Below are positions 20,653 through 33,893 of a stretch of DNA of 64,000 nucleotides, piece by piece. The translations under genes were made by a program, and so were the position numbers. Each line of letters starts with the position of its first letter. The stretch's first letter is position 1. Source of the DNA: Ramazzottius varieornatus (Eukaryota; Tardigrada; Eutardigrada; Parachela; Ramazzottiidae). The notes beneath the pieces were generated by a model. The model was not told where the DNA came from. It was given only the letters and a program-made list of their open reading frames with translations, and did no database searches. Location of the stretch: NCBI GenBank assembly GCA_001949185.1, contig BDGG01000002.1:1857826-1921825 (forward strand). Reading direction: 5' to 3'.

Positions 20653-23600
20653 ATGGAAGCCGTCCGGGTCATTACACGAGTACGCCCCTTGAGTGACCGC
20701 GACATCCATATTGGCAGTAATGTACGTGCTGTATACAAATTCTCACCATTATGATGCTCTGTTGTTATGTCAGTCGTATGTTTTGTAGGTGGTGGTCAGT
20801 GTCGACAAGACCCACCGGGAAGTCTCCGTAAAGCTGGGAAGGGACAACGAGAGTCGTTTGTTTCAGTACGACGGTGCCTATGGACCAGACGATACCAATC
20901 AAAACATCTTCCAGGAGAACATTGCTGACTTGATACAGGTAACGTTGAGCGTTGTGACCACCTAGCTAAGTTTATAGAAATCGCAACAGGCAGTGTAGTG
21001 CTTGAGTAGGGTGTGCTGGAAGGATACAACGTTACAGTGTTTGCCTATGGACAAACGGGAAGCGGCAAGTCGTACACTATACACGGAAGTGGACTGAATG
21101 ACGACGACGAAGGGCTGGTATTTCGCGCAGTTCATTACCTTTTCGATCTTATACACGGACTGCCGGAGGACAAGAGATCCATCGTTTACTGCAGCTTCTT
21201 AGAAATCTACAAGGAAGATTTTAACGATCTGTTGAATGGTCGAAATGACAACTCACGTCTAGTACTAAGAGAGGAGAAAGACAACCGCGTCTATGTTGAA
21301 GGTAAGATCAGTTTTCAATTGAACCCGTGCTTCAGGGTTGATGCATTCCTATCTTGAAGGTCTGCAAAACATGGCAGCACAAAATGCAGAAGATTGTTGG
21401 AAGTTGATGAAACGTGGGTTGAAGATTCGACAACAAGCCGCGACCAAGATGAACGCTGACAGTTCGCGAAGTCACGCGATATTTACTGTGACGGTTGAAA
21501 CTTCGGAGAACATTCTGGGACAGGACAGGATCACCGTTGGGAAGCTCAACTTCGTGGATTTAGCCGGAAGCGAACGGCAGTCCAAAACTGGTGCGTAGGT
21601 CCCATTCTACAAAATTTAGATACTAAATACCCTTTCGTTCTCCAGACAGTGAGAAAGAGCGGCTCGAAGAAGCCATCAAGATAAATCTCTCGCTGAGTAC
21701 ACTGGGTCGTGTCATCCAAGCTCTGACCGACGGCAAAGCCACTCACGTCCCTTACCGCGATTCGAAACTAACGCGGCTTTTGGAGAACTCTCTGGGTGGT
21801 AACGCCAAGACCGTCATGATCAGTTGTGTCTCCCCATCCGAAGATAACCGTGACGAATCGCTGAACACGTTGGCGTACGCCAGTCGGGCCAAGTTTATCA
21901 AGAATAAGCCCGTGATCAACACCGATCCACAGAGCGCTCTGATTCGAGGCCTGTTAAAAAATATTCGCAAGCTAGAAGAACAGATCGCTGCCGGGAACGG
22001 TACAACGGTAATGTCGGATGAGGAGAGGCAGGTGGAGATTGCACGATTACGACAAGAAATGCAGGAGAACCATCAGAAGGAAATGCGAAGGCTGGAACAT
22101 CAACAGGAAGAAACGATGAAGAGGTATGAAATTAACATGAGGGAAGCCAGCGAGGAAGAGAAGAAGGCCATCATACGGCAGAAAGATGATCAGTTGAGGA
22201 GAATACACGACGAACTGATGCATAGACAAAAGGAAGAATTTAGACGACTGGAGGCTCAGAAAGCCTTGGAGTTGGAGAATTTGGAGGAAAGTATGAAAGA
22301 AGCCATTGCGGAAGAAAGAAGAAGGGTTATGCACGAAACCGCAGAAGAAACGAAGAGGTTACAACAGGCGGCAGATGCAGAACTGCATCGACAACGTAGA
22401 GAACTGGAAGAAACGCAAAATAGGGCGAAGAAAGAAACTGCTCGCCTGGATGAAGCATATAGAGAAAAAGTGCAAGAGCAAAAAGTGAAACTGAAGGCTG
22501 ATTTCCAAGAGGAAATGGTATTACTGAAAGATCAACTCGACCGAGAACAACAAGCACAGATTCATCAGCTTATCGTACGTTGTACAGTTACATATTTATC
22601 AATTAGCTAGTGGTTTTGACCACTGGGAAGGCCGAGCAGAAGCAAAGAAGCACAAGTTTTGCGAGTAAAAACTTTTGCTACTTGGATCAAGTTGCGCACT
22701 TGTTTTCAGTACAGAGGTTGCGATATCTGAAAGCTCGAACAATCTGATCGTTCATTGAAATCTCGACAGACTTAAAAGGACCTCGCTTCGCTCGGCCTGA
22801 TGATCAGCTTTGAGATTTGAATACCGAACGAGCTTGCGTACCAAATTCTTAGATTGAGAAGGAGAAGACATTATCAGACTTTCAACAACAAAAAGCGGCG
22901 GAGGTTCGTGCCGTGGAAGAAAAGCTGTTGGCCATCCAGGAAGCCAAACTAGAGCAGCTTGCAAAAGAACACTCGAAAATCGTGTCACGACTGGAGGAAG
23001 ACCGGCGAAGTCAGGAATTGTTGACAAAAGAGGAACTGCAACAAAGAGAGGTGACCCAAGCTGCAGAGATTCATAACGAGATCGAAAGCTTCAGGAATGC
23101 CTTTAGGGAACAAATGCTGCAGCAGATCCAAGAACTGGAACAAACTCATCACCAGACCTTACAACGTAAAGAGGAGGAATTTCAGCGTATCATAACGGAG
23201 AATGATCTGTCTGCTGAGCAGAAAATGGCCGAGCTGGTCAAGACACATCGATCCGAAGTACAAGCTGTGGAAAAAATCAGCGAAGGACTAACTAGCAAGA
23301 ACAAATTGTTGCAAGCGCAGCTGTATCAGGCGGATGAGAAGAACCTGAGACTACAGGTGGAAGTCGACAGCTTGACTAGACAGCTCGATGACCTGATCAG
23401 TGAGCACGCGAATTGTGCTGATTTACTCGAGGACAAACAGCAAAAGTACCAGGAACTGGAACAAGAGATGGTTGTCACAAAGAAACAGCTTCAGAAGGCG
23501 AAAGAGAAAGTCCGCCTGCTGGAGAACGACAACATGTACCTGCAAACTCAGATTGATCAACTGCAAATTGACCATCCGGCATATGGCTCAGTCGTCTTTG

Positions 23601-24689
23601 AACCTCAGGGACGATCAGTACGTGACATTGCTGCATGTCCCACGTTAGCGCATTGTTATGCATTGTCTTTCGAGCTTTATCTTATCTAGGCGAAAAATTC
23701 AGCTAGAAATCCGAAGCGCCATGGAATAAATGTGAGGAAGAGTCAAGCGAGCGACCAGCTGAATAGTCATCAAAGCGATCAGAGGTCTTCACCAGCGTCT
23801 CCAGCGGACACCTACCGAATGGGTTCAGCCTCTTCCAAGTTGTCTGGATCGTCGGCAAGCACGAAAACAAAACAATTGGCTCCGGTCGGTAAGCTTCTAT
23901 ATGTATTTGACACCCTAATATCCTCTAAACTATCACTGATGTATTCCAAAGGTTCCCTTTGCAGAAAAGATGAACCTTGTGGACGTAACAGCAGTCGCCG
24001 CCCTTGAAAGTAAATTGGGACTGAAAGATGCCGAGGTGCTTGATTTCAACTTTCTTCTCCTTCCCTGTACACTAATGCGTTCTGGAGAGCGTCCATCAGT
24101 TATTTAATCTCAGTTTCGACTTTCTTTACGTCACGCATTTCAGATAACGCGTTTGAACGACGTTGTCAGGACCAGCACGCTTCACTCGTCAAGGACGGAA
24201 CGATCTGCGCAATTGGAAGTCATAAAGCAACGGCGAATGGCTCAACTCTACCGAGAAGTCCTGGATATCGTCATGTCTGGCCTGCCAGTCACCAGTCACC
24301 GAGACGTGGAAAGAATGTTGACCGACGCTATCTGGGATGAAACCACAGGCGCGTGGATTTTACCGCCACTCCAGCTGGCGATGACTCTTGAAGTAGACTT
24401 GAGGTTGCCCCCACTAAAGCTGAAAGATCAGCGTAGCCGAGACCAAGGTAAGGTCTCCACACGCACCGTTTCTTCTGTTGTTTCTGAATTTTATAAAGTT
24501 TTCGCAGGGGATAAAAAGGGAACATCTCAATCGCCGTTTACATTCGATCCACATCCACAGCTTGAGCCTTTACACCTAATAGGCAGTCCAAGACCGCTCT
24601 CAACGGCTCGGAGCACCATGTTGTCCTCCCATCAGAGACGAACACCGCGCCCGCCACCTTCCGTTCGAAAGAAAGAACCTTTGATTTAA
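20653..24689 (+). CDS. Kinesin, N-terminal motor, kinesin-2-like
   Basis: Ten exons in consistent phase: 20653-20721, 20789-20938, 21010-21301, 21336-21590, 21646-22574, 22853-23617, 23690-23888, 23965-24035, 24144-24447 and 24508-24689, giving about 1071 aa. A motor domain opens directly ([13 protein letters not shown]). The P-loop GQTGSGKS is at about 87-94, switch I NADSSRSH at about 211-218, and switch II DLAGSER at about 246-252. The end of the motor, [17 protein letters not shown], resembles the KNKPRINEDPKDAL signature of kinesin-2 (KIF3/KIF17/OSM-3). A long Glu/Gln/Arg-rich coiled coil follows to about residue 780, then a basic Ser-rich linker and a short globular tail. The loop usually read as SKTGATGERL is SKTGDSEKERL here. 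It moves cargo toward microtubule plus ends; an intraflagellar transport role is inferred only. Confidence 0.85.
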
Positions 24690-24760
24690 AACAAGGCTTT
24701 CTTTCTGTCGTGATATTTTAGCGGTGCATATTTCTGATTTTTAATGTCGTCCTTGGTTTG
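24690..24760. other. 71-bp gap between convergent genes
   Basis: The kinesin (+) and transporter (-) stop codons are 71 bp apart, so their 3' UTRs must be tiny or overlap. Confidence 0.6.
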
Positions 24761-26687
24761 TTAACTGAAACGCTGGCGCAGCTCAGCTTGAATTGAGTCA
24801 AGCGGTTTACCTTTCGTTTCAATAACGTTGAAATACATGTAGACCGTACCGGCAACCAAGATACCTCCGAAAATCAGAAAAGTGTACTCGCCAATTAATG
24901 CATCGACAATCGGAAAGAGGAACGTCATGCTGACGTTGGGTAGATGACATCCAGCGGAAACGAGTGTCATCGCTGATCCGCGTGCCGACTGGGGAAACAT
25001 CTCCGAGACGAGCACCCACGGAATAAACGCCGGACCCAAGTTGAATACCACAATAAAGATCATTGCACAAACCATGCTGACGTAGTTGGACCAGAGGTAT
25101 CCCATTTTCCCGATTGCCGTGAACAGCGTCATTCCGAACAGACAGAGTGCAGTGCAAGAGAAGCCACCTATCAACAGCAGCCTCCTTCCCGCTCGTTCCA
25201 TCAGCAACATGGAAGCCAACACGGCCAGAATCTGTAGAAGAAAGAAACCAACTGTTCCGTAGAGAGACTCCAACTTGCCGAGACCGATATTGGCGAAAAT
25301 CGCGGTGGTGTAAACGGTGATGGGGGAAATGCCGGAAAGTTGGTTGCACAGGATAACGACCGTGGTGATGGCCATGACGCGTCGAAGGAAGGAATCTTGA
25401 AGCAGACCGAAGATGGAAACCGGTTTACTGAGGCCATTGGCAACCATGGCTTCGCCTTCTTGTTGGATAGTACGAAGTTCATCGTCAACGTTCTGCGTGC
25501 CACGAAAGAATGCCAAGGCACGACGAGCGGCGATCTTGCGGTTCTTAATCAATAGCAGGTAGCGAGGACTTTCGGGGCAGAATGGTAACGTCAGGAAGAT
25601 TATGATGGCTGGGACTCCTCGAAGCCAAGCTATCACTGGCCACAGCTCCACCGTACCTGAGAAAAACGTTGAAGTTTTGAAAACAAAAGGGAAATTTCGG
25701 AGGTGAGGCGGAAGCTCGCAAACAAAACTTAAGCACTCCGGTTCCCCAAGTGGCGCACCATTCTGGTGAGTACAGCTGTAAGCGCGCGCCGCTTCGGAAA
25801 AATGATCTGGTTGAGCTTAACTGATTTCCCAAGTGGCGCGCGTTTCTGGTGTTATTGCACGGGAGCATGCGCCACCTGAAATGCGGTCTGGCCGAGTTTA
25901 TTCGCCGTACTCCTAGATGTTTACCGAGCAGCTGTGGCAGTCCAAGCACGATCGCGACGAAAGACCCAGAGACCAAGCATATTCCAGGAAAAGTACCGGT
26001 GGCCCCACGTAAGCTGGTGGGGCTGATCTCCGTAACATACAGAGGCGCCACCGATACAGCGATCCCGATGTTCAAGCCCCAAATAAACCTTCCGATGATC
26101 AGCATTTCGTAGGAGGCCGCTTCCACACAAAGACTTGCCAGTAAGGTCCCCACAATGCCGATACCGTTGTTGATCAACATGGTGTTCTTACTGCCGAACC
26201 GCCCAAGCCACCAGTTGGTACTCCACAGAGACACAAAAGCCCCTCCGGCGATGGCCGCCCCCACGATCGCCCATATCGTATTGAGTTCCGTGTTCTCCGC
26301 CAGCAGCAAATGCTCTTCGTTCTCCGGAACTGTCTCACACCACAGCTTGCGCGTGAAGTCTTGATCCGCTTGATGTTTTTCCGATAGGTCCTCAGTCTCA
26401 TTCGAGGACGGCAGGAGCGTGGGAGATCCACCTAGGCGGAAGCACTTGACTGATCGAACCCAATTGATGATGATGGCTTGAGGAGCATTGGTGACGGCAT
26501 AGCTGTAGCCGATAGGGAACCATGTTCCGAAGGATACCGCCACCACAACGAAGAGGAGCTGCCACGTAAGACGCTCCTTACTGGCAGGTAAGGTCTTTAT
26601 TTTGCGGTCTCCTGAGGGGACTCCCATGCTATGGCCGTTGTCGTGGGGGAGCAAACCGTGCGAGACCGACGATGTGAAATCTGCCAT
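24761..26687 (-). CDS. Facilitated glucose transporter, GLUT/SLC2-like
   Basis: Two exons, 26687-25925 and 25656-24761, with a 268-bp intron in phase 1, give about 552 aa. It is a twelve-helix major-facilitator sugar uniporter of the plasma membrane. After a cytosolic N-terminus, TM1 ends in GYSYAVTNAPQ. The TM1-TM2 loop is long and carries one sequon (SNET). Family marks are GRFGSKNTML after TM2, GRFIWGLNIGI, ISPTSLRGA, PESPRYLL, QLSGISPITVYTTAIF, MERAGRR, FNLGPAFIPWVLVSEMFPQSARG and VIETKGK near the end. The usual QQLSGIN of glucose transporters reads NQLSGIS here, so substrate preference is uncertain. The intron contains a short foldback repeat found in other introns of the window. Confidence 0.85.
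25745..25905. mobile_element. Intronic short hairpin repeat (GGCGCAC family)
   Basis: AAGTGGCGCACCATTCTGG and AAGTGGCGCGCGTTTCTGG face an inverted GCATGCGCCACCTGAAA. The same hairpin occurs in introns of sulfatase B (41326-41416) and RFX (44081-44134, 45778-45845), with a half copy in the M13 peptidase (29622-29660). Confidence 0.5.
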
Positions 26688-27385
26688 AGTTTTGCAACAG
26701 GAAACCGAGCTTTATCTGGTGAGGTGCTGAACTGCTTCCTTATCACCCGTACCGCAATAAAAAAGAACGGAAAAGTACACGACGGCTTATTTAACAGTTT
26801 GTGCAAGATAAGAATTATTTCGACCAAGAAACGCGTCAAGTCTGCGGATCGCCAACATGATCATAACACTCTCGCATTTACAACAGGGAGTTGTTCGTAA
26901 GTGTGTGCTGCCATCTAGCGGTTCATGTTACGGTCGCGTTCTCTGTACTTGACCATCCAGTGGTGGTTCTTCTCCGCGCGTCGGCCAAGTTATGGAGACT
27001 ATCAACCGCAGATGCGTATCAGCACAAGGTCCAGTCTGGCCGAAAACTTGTGCAAAACAACAAGTTACGAATGGACCGGAAATAAGAATGAGCTGTGTAA
27101 GCAACGCTGAAAGTCGTAGCCTTCTCCAGTTGGAACAAGTTCCGCGTAGAGTGGACTTCTTTTACAATTTGGACTGCACGTATCCGGTTCAAGACAAACA
27201 GCCGAAAAAGCTTCGTTAAATCTTACTTGATCAGTCAAATTAAAAAATGTGTATCGATCACTCTTATACGATTTGTTGTTCCAGCTACCCATTTGTTGTG
27301 TATATTTTGCCAGTTGGATGAAAAATCCGCTTACCCTTTAGGCGTATATCTGTGATTCTATCGCTTAATTACACTGGTTGGTGCA
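26688..27385. other. Shared upstream region of two divergent genes
   Basis: 698 bp separates the start codons of the transporter (-) and the M13 peptidase (+), so it should hold both promoters. No TATA-type box or repeat stands out. Confidence 0.45.
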
Positions 27386-30300
27386 ATGGTCGGTGCGAGA
27401 TGCTACTTATTACGCTCTTTGAGCATGGCTTTATTATGGCTGAGTGTTGGGACGGTCTTGATGACGCCGCTGGCCGCCAACGATTCCGTCGTATCGGTTG
27501 TGGAAAACGAGATTGTGGAAGACGTACTGGATCGGGAAGAACTACCTCTGCTGAACAGCGAAACCACGTTCCGTAAGTAAAGTATTGTTTTCCAGCGAAA
27601 AATCAAAGTTCCTGATAATATTCCTTGAATGTATTTGTGGTAGAGACGTTCAACGTTCATGTTAGGAAAAGTTGTGAAGAATCTTCGGCACCTGCCAATG
27701 ATGTGGCTCGTATCAACCTTCCCCGCACGGTGAAAAGTAAGTACATTATCAGTAGGCGTTTGGGGGTACTCTTAGTACTTTTCTTTTGTTCCCGCCAGTC
27801 AGGAAATTCGTATGACGTCGTATGATTGCTGGCTTTGATAAGAGGATATGATGGTTTGTAGATTCATCGCAGTCGATTGCGGCGACCAAGAAAGGAGATG
27901 ACTGCCACGATATCTGTATCAGCTCCAGCTGTGTGGAAGTTGGTACGTTTTCCCCACTAAGAACCTCGCTCGTGTCTTTCTGTACATTGACCTGGGCGGT
28001 GTCCAGCTATTTTCGTGTTGCAGCCGCCACATTGCTCCAGTCAATGGATATGGAACAGAATCCCTGCCAAGACTTTTACTCCTACGTTTGTGGCAAATGG
28101 GAGAAAAACAACCCTATTCCTGATGGTAAATTACACTGTAGCGTGCACAACTGGTCGAAGCAGAACAGAGGGTCACAGCAGTTTCGGGTTGTGCGAAACA
28201 TGATTTCTTTCCTCCAGATAAAAGTTCCTACGATACATTTACCAAGATGCGCGACAATCTCGACTTTATACTACGAGGTACTGCTAGCACTGTCTGGTAT
28301 TGAAGTTCTGGAATGCTCTTCCTGGATGAAAGGGAACGAATTTTTTGTTTCACAGGGCTGCTGGAAAAGCCAGTGGGACCTGAGGACAGTTCGGCAGTAA
28401 GAAAGGCCAAGAAGCTATACGAGTCCTGCGTCAACGAAGGTGGGTGATGCAAAGGTTTCTAGCTGGGCAAACTTGCCAAAAGGTCAGGAAGTTCCTTCGC
28501 ATGTTTCAGAGATTATCGAGCGAAGGGGAGCGGAACCACTGCTCAAGTTTCTACAAGAGTTGGGTGGTTGGCCGGTGATCGACTCCACCTGGAACGCCTC
28601 GCATTTCTCGTTTGAAGAAACAGTGGCAACACTAAGAAACATGCACAACGACATTCTCATTTCTCTGGTACATTAGGGCGCTCCTACGACTTCGCGTCAT
28701 TCTCTTTCCAGCGAGAGCTTTTCATTTTCTAGTGGATTGGGCCTGATGGCAAGAACTCCAGCTGGAACGTCCTCCAGATTGACCAAGCGGACTTCGGAAT
28801 GCCGACGAGAGAGTATTACCTCGACAGTAACCAACTGTACAGACTGGCCTACCTTGGTTTGATGACATCCATCGCCGAACTGCTGGTACCAGTTTTGAAG
28901 CTTCAAAATGATACTAAGCGACATTCTTGTTACAGTCCTTCTGTCCCAGGGCGTTCCTCGAGCACGGGCCATGAACGACATGGAAGAGATCCTGCAGTTC
29001 GAGACACGACTGGCGAACGTAAGCTCATGAGCTGGTTTCGGTGTTGACTATGCAGTTCAAGTTACCGATGTTGTTGCTTCGGTAGATGTCCATACCGCAA
29101 GAATTCCGGCGTAACTTCACCGCTATTTACGAAAAGATGACCATATCCGAGATGGAGAAGCTGGTGCCTCAAATCAAGTGGATGCGCTACTTCGAGTCTG
29201 TGCTGAACCGCTCGGTGCGAACCGACGAGACGTTAGTGGTGTATGCTAAGGACTACTTCATCAAGCTGGGAGACCTGTTGACCAAAACTCCGAAGAGAAC
29301 AGTGGCCAACTACCTCATCTGGCGTATGGTCCAAAACCGGGCGGCTAACTTGGACGAACGCTTCCGTAGTCGTCGACGCATCTTCAGCAACCTGCTCTTG
29401 GGTAACACCAAGGAGCCCCCCAGGTGGCGCATCTGTGTTCAGTATGTCAACGACAACCTGGGCATGGCGGTTGGGTCCATGTTCGTCAAGGAGCATTTCA
29501 AAGAAGACAGCAAAGAAATCGTACGTGACACCAAGCCTAGCCTGGAGTAATGGAATGAACAGTACACGTCAACTCATTAGGGGATCTAATTGGACACTTG
29601 CATTCAAAATAGAACTTTAACAGGACTGTTCTCAAGGGGCGCACGTTCTGGTTGTTACGAACTGAAACTGTGCGTCAGTATCAGAAAAATCGACCACCTG
29701 TATTCATATTTCTTGTATTCGTAGGCACAACTGATGATACGGGAAATTAGCATATCGTTTATCGACTTGGTGGGGCAAGTCGACTGGATGGATGACAATA
29801 CTAAATCCAAAGCAAAGGACAAGGTCGGTAGTCTCGAGCCCCGAACACTAGGCGAATGCCGGAAGAAGCTTTATCGCTCAACCTTGCGCTTCGTTTTGTG
29901 TGGGTAGATGGGTGGGATGATCGACAACATTGGGTATCCGGACCAAATCTTGGACTTGGCAAAGCTGGACGATGAATACAAGGGAGTAGAGCTGGATGCT
30001 GAAAAGTACTTCGAGAACGTTGTGACTTGCCTGAAGTTCTTGACACAGCGCGAGAGGGAAGACCTGTGGAAGCCGGTCAACCGCTCGACGTGGTCGACCA
30101 CCCCAGCTGTCGTCAATGCCTTTTACAGTCGAACCAAGAACCAAATCAGTAAGCAAGAACACAGAGTTTGCTCCAAAAGGCGATTTTACCATAGACTCAT
30201 TTTATCCTTCGTCCAGTGTTTCCTGCTGGTATCCTGCAGCCACCGTTCTACAACCGTCATTATCCCATGACCATGAATTTCGGTGGTATCGGTGTGGTCG

Positions 30301-30933
30301 TTGGTCACGAAATCTCACATGGCTTCGACGACAAGGGTACGATAATCCAAACTTGATTCTGAAGCTTGGAAGGGTTGAAAAGTGAAGCTACTTTCCAACA
30401 GGTCGTCAGTTCAACAAGCATGGGAATCTGGAGCAATGGTGGCCGCTCGAAACAGAACGACACTTCGAACACAAAGCTCGGTGCTTGGTGGACCAGTACA
30501 ACAAGTATCAGTTGACAGAGCTCAACTTAACGGTAAAATAATCTGCTCCAACTTAAGTTGAATTTTGATATTGGATGTATGTTTGTGTTCATAGGTGAAC
30601 GGGCTGCAGACACAGGGTGAAAATATCGCGGACAACGCAGGCATCAAGCTGGCCTATCGCGCCATGCAGCGCTGGTTACAAAGCCACAAGGTGCCTCGTC
30701 TTCCCGGTTTGCACCATCTGTCGCCGGAGCAGCTATTCTTCGTTAATTTTGCACAAGTCTGGTGTGGGTCGTCGAGGCCTGAGGCAATGCAGTTCCGGCT
30801 CCGGACCGGCGTCCACCCACCGGGTCGCTTCCGGGTGATTGGGGCTGTCTCAAATATGCAAGAATTCTCAGATGCGTTTTCTTGTCCGGCAAACAGTCCT
30901 ATGAATGCACCTCAGAAATGCCAGGTTTGGTAA
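27386..30933 (+). CDS. Neprilysin-like M13 zinc metallopeptidase, probably secreted
   Basis: Fifteen exons, all phase-consistent: 27386-27572, 27644-27736, 27862-27942, 28024-28125, 28218-28277, 28356-28439, 28510-28667, 28733-28885, 28950-29018, 29086-29520, 29725-29823, 29908-30148, 30217-30336, 30402-30532 and 30595-30933, giving about 783 aa. It cleaves small peptides on the extracellular side. The N-terminus is a cleavable-looking signal ([19 protein letters not shown]) rather than a clear type II anchor. Family marks are [37 protein letters not shown], the zinc site HEISH (about 618-622), GENIAD with the third ligand (about 678-683), and a C-terminal CQVW. The catalytic residues are present, so it should be active. 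AATAAA lies at 30954-30959, 21 bp after the stop, and may be the poly(A) signal. Confidence 0.9.
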
Positions 30934-31077
30934 CCTTTACCATCGATCGAAAGAATAAAGGGAAGACCAGCGCAGAGCGTGATGCTGTAAAGTTCAAAAT
31001 GGTCAAACCGGCTAAAAAATAGGTCGTGTCAAGTTGATCACATGGTAGAATACAAAACTGTATTAAATAATGAAACC
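30934..31077. other. 144-bp gap between convergent genes
   Basis: This holds the 3' ends of the M13 peptidase (+) and sulfatase A (-). AATAAA at 30954 serves the plus strand. Confidence 0.5.
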
Positions 31078-33893
31078 CTAGTAGGACTCGACAGGAATAA
31101 GAGGGTTAGTGGTGACTCCTTCATCAAATGGTTGAGGATCCCTCCACGGAACCCACCATCCTTCCCTGTAAGCATAAAGGACGTTGGAAGCAGGCTGGGG
31201 TAACAGGATCCCATGAAAACCATACCAAAGTTCCGGTCGTGAGGCAGGGTCGTAGCCAGTGATGGCAGCGGGATACGAGGTGGCATTATACGCCTTGATC
31301 TTGGACTGGAGAAGCCGCAGCATGGCAGGGTAGCTCTGGGCAATATTCTGAAAATAGAGACTGTCAAAAAGCACACCATCAAGACCCTGGCACTTGATAC
31401 ATACATTTGTCTCGCACGGATCATTGGTTAGATCGAACAAGCAATCGGCTTTCCATGGTACGCAGGGGCTAACTTCTTGGCCCTCGGGGAAGTTGCAGTT
31501 GATGGAGATGGGCGTCCAAGTCTTCCAGTTGGGAGCTTCGTCGGTGTTCGCGGCATTGGTGCCTGGCGGCGGGAACCTACGACATAAGACTGTTAAACTT
31601 ATCACCTCATCGTTAGATAAGGACCAGGATAGTGCTCACCAGCCGATGAAAGAATTGTTGAAGACATTACCACCCAGTAGTTTGTAAAGTCCGCCGTACT
31701 GATCCTCGTAGATCATTGAGTACTGGTTGGTGATTTGGTCAATGTTGGTAACCAACTCTCTGCGGGGCCCGTAATTTAGGCCAGCTGTGGAAGAAGAATG
31801 ACTTGATAGACCACTAAATTAATAACTGCGAGTACGATACAGACATTGCAAGGATTTCCACTGGCTAAATCCGTCCAATTTCGCCTGCAAGAAAGCTCTT
31901 TCTGATAATCACATCGAGTAACAAACTGTTTGCATCTTACGGCAGCCAGGTCGTTGAGGTTTCCGCCTGCGGCTTCGTACAGCGTGGGAAGCCAGTCAGT
32001 GGTGTGGAAGAGCTGGTTTGTGATACGACCCCGTTTCTTTAGCAGTGGAGACCAGATAAAGGAGTTAACTCGGGTGCCGCCCTCGAAGAGTGTGCCCTTG
32101 CCTTGACGGAGCGGCCAGTTGACCCCGTAGTTTGATCCTCGCACGAAAATGCCCGTTTCGGGAATAGGAGCTCCATTGTCGGCAAAGAAGACCACGATAG
32201 TGTTGTTGGCGATACCCTTGTTGACCACTGCTTCGGTGATGCGCATGAAAGTGTCGTCCAGAGCTTGCACCAGAGCCAGCTGACGCTTGCGGTCAGGGAA
32301 CTGCTCGCTGAAGGAGAGGACCGAGGGACGAAGCTGGAATCGAGGCACGGTAGCTTGAGCCTCACCGAAACCATTGGATGCGGTATGGACAATGGGCGTG
32401 GCAAAGTACATGTAGAAGGGCTTGGACGGGTCTTGGTTGCGGATGATTTGTTCGGCTTTGTGGTTGATCAAGTCGGGATAATAGGCGTTGTTAGTGTCGT
32501 TGGCCAAGATCCGCTTGCCGTTTTCACGAACCTCCCGACCAGACAGGGGCACAGGGGTGATCCAGCCTTCAGTGTAGTTCCACCAGTTGGTGGCGCCACC
32601 GGTGAAACCGTACGAGTAGTCGAAACCGCGGGCGTCTACCAACCATAAAAGGATCATGTACATAGCGCGCCGGTGGTTGCTGCACGGTAGGTTCAGACTT
32701 ACTTGGATAGTATTGACGTGTGAATTCGCCCAAGTGCCATTTCCCAATGTGGTACGTCTGGTAGCCGAGATCCTTGAAGTACTGGGGCTGGAACTTGAAT
32801 TCCAGTGGAACACCTGCAAATGATCCGCAGGTTGAATGGTGCCACAACTTTGAAAAATGAAATCTCCTTACCCCAAGGTTCGCCCTGACTGATAGCCGCC
32901 GTTTGCATGCCATTGTGGAAGGTGTACTTTCCGGTGATAAAGGCTGCACGAGATGGCGTGCAGATGGGGTTGGTATAATAACGATTCAGGATGATGCCGT
33001 CCCAAGCAAGCTACACGAATATGACGACTATCGTAATTTCCGCCCAGATACGTGTTTGGTGTATTTTACCTTGTCAATATTAGGCGTCGGTGTCCAGATG
33101 TTTCCTTCGGTGTAGCTCAAATCTGACCGACCCTGAAATAAGCCGCTATTCTAGTAACCCGTATGATTCAGTATCAGTGAACGCCTAAAAATGTGCGCAA
33201 GCCCACCAGATCGTCGGCAATGAAAATCAGAATATTCGGACGTTGCGACTGCCCGCCAGAGCCACTGATCGTTCCGGAGCCAGTACTTCCAGCGTTACTA
33301 TGCCCATCATTGTTGCCGTTTGCGTTCCCGTTTCCGTTAGCATTGCCGCCGACACCTCCGTTCCCGGTACCCGATCCTCCCGTAGCGCCATTGTCACCAC
33401 CGCCCGTGCCACCACTCGAGCCACCGGTACCCGATCCAGAGTCGCCATACGAGTACTCACCAGAGGTGGTTTCATCTGAGGTCATTCTCCGGGTGGACGT
33501 AGTCTGCGTAGAAGCGGTTACAGTTACAGTAAACTCAGGGGTCGGACTTGCCGACGACTGGCGTGTGGTGTACGCGTCGGTGGCGGGAGAAGTCATGTGG
33601 TGTTCCGTCACGCTGCTGCCCGTACTTTGCTGCACCGTTGACTGGTCCGCATAGTATGAATTAGTGCCGGACGATGACGAGAGGACTGACCCAGCAGATG
33701 AAGCCTGGGAGCTAGCCGATGTTACTGAAGAACCCGTCGAGTTCAAAACTCCAGAGCCACTCGACTGGTCACCATTCCCAGGGACTATCTGTCGATGGTT
33801 GGTCCTCATCAAAAAACGGGATGGAAAACGGGCTGCGTCGACGCCAGCGGCGACCACCAGCAGCACAAGAAGCAAATGCCTCTGTGGAGCCAT
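31078..33893 (-). CDS. Arylsulfatase B-like enzyme A, with long Ser/Thr/Gly linker
   Basis: Ten exons: 33893-33207, 33132-33070, 33010-32872, 32813-32703, 32635-31941, 31884-31845, 31784-31640, 31576-31405, 31347-31226 and 31165-31078, giving about 753 aa. The last two introns (57 and 60 bp) are in frame; I removed them because sulfatase B lacks the corresponding residues. A signal peptide (HLLLVLLVVAAGVDA) leads into about 195 residues of low complexity: first Ser/Thr-rich and mucin-like, then Gly/Asn-rich. The sulfatase domain starts at RPNILIFIADDL (metal site). The active-site motif is CTPSR (Cys about 267), the cysteine that becomes formylglycine. Later marks are [38 protein letters not shown] and a closing WWVPW. 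Family members remove sulfate from N-acetylgalactosamine-4-sulfate in lysosomes; a secreted or anchored role is inferred from the linker. Confidence 0.85.

Noticed and set aside
32265-32648. 127-codon plus-strand frame in the sulfatase A region
   Set aside because: Antisense to the conserved sulfatase exon 5, with no independent support.
33193-33654. 153-codon plus-strand open frame rich in Pro
   Set aside because: It is the antisense shadow of the Ser/Thr/Gly-rich exon 1 of sulfatase A. The repetitive composition keeps several frames open.
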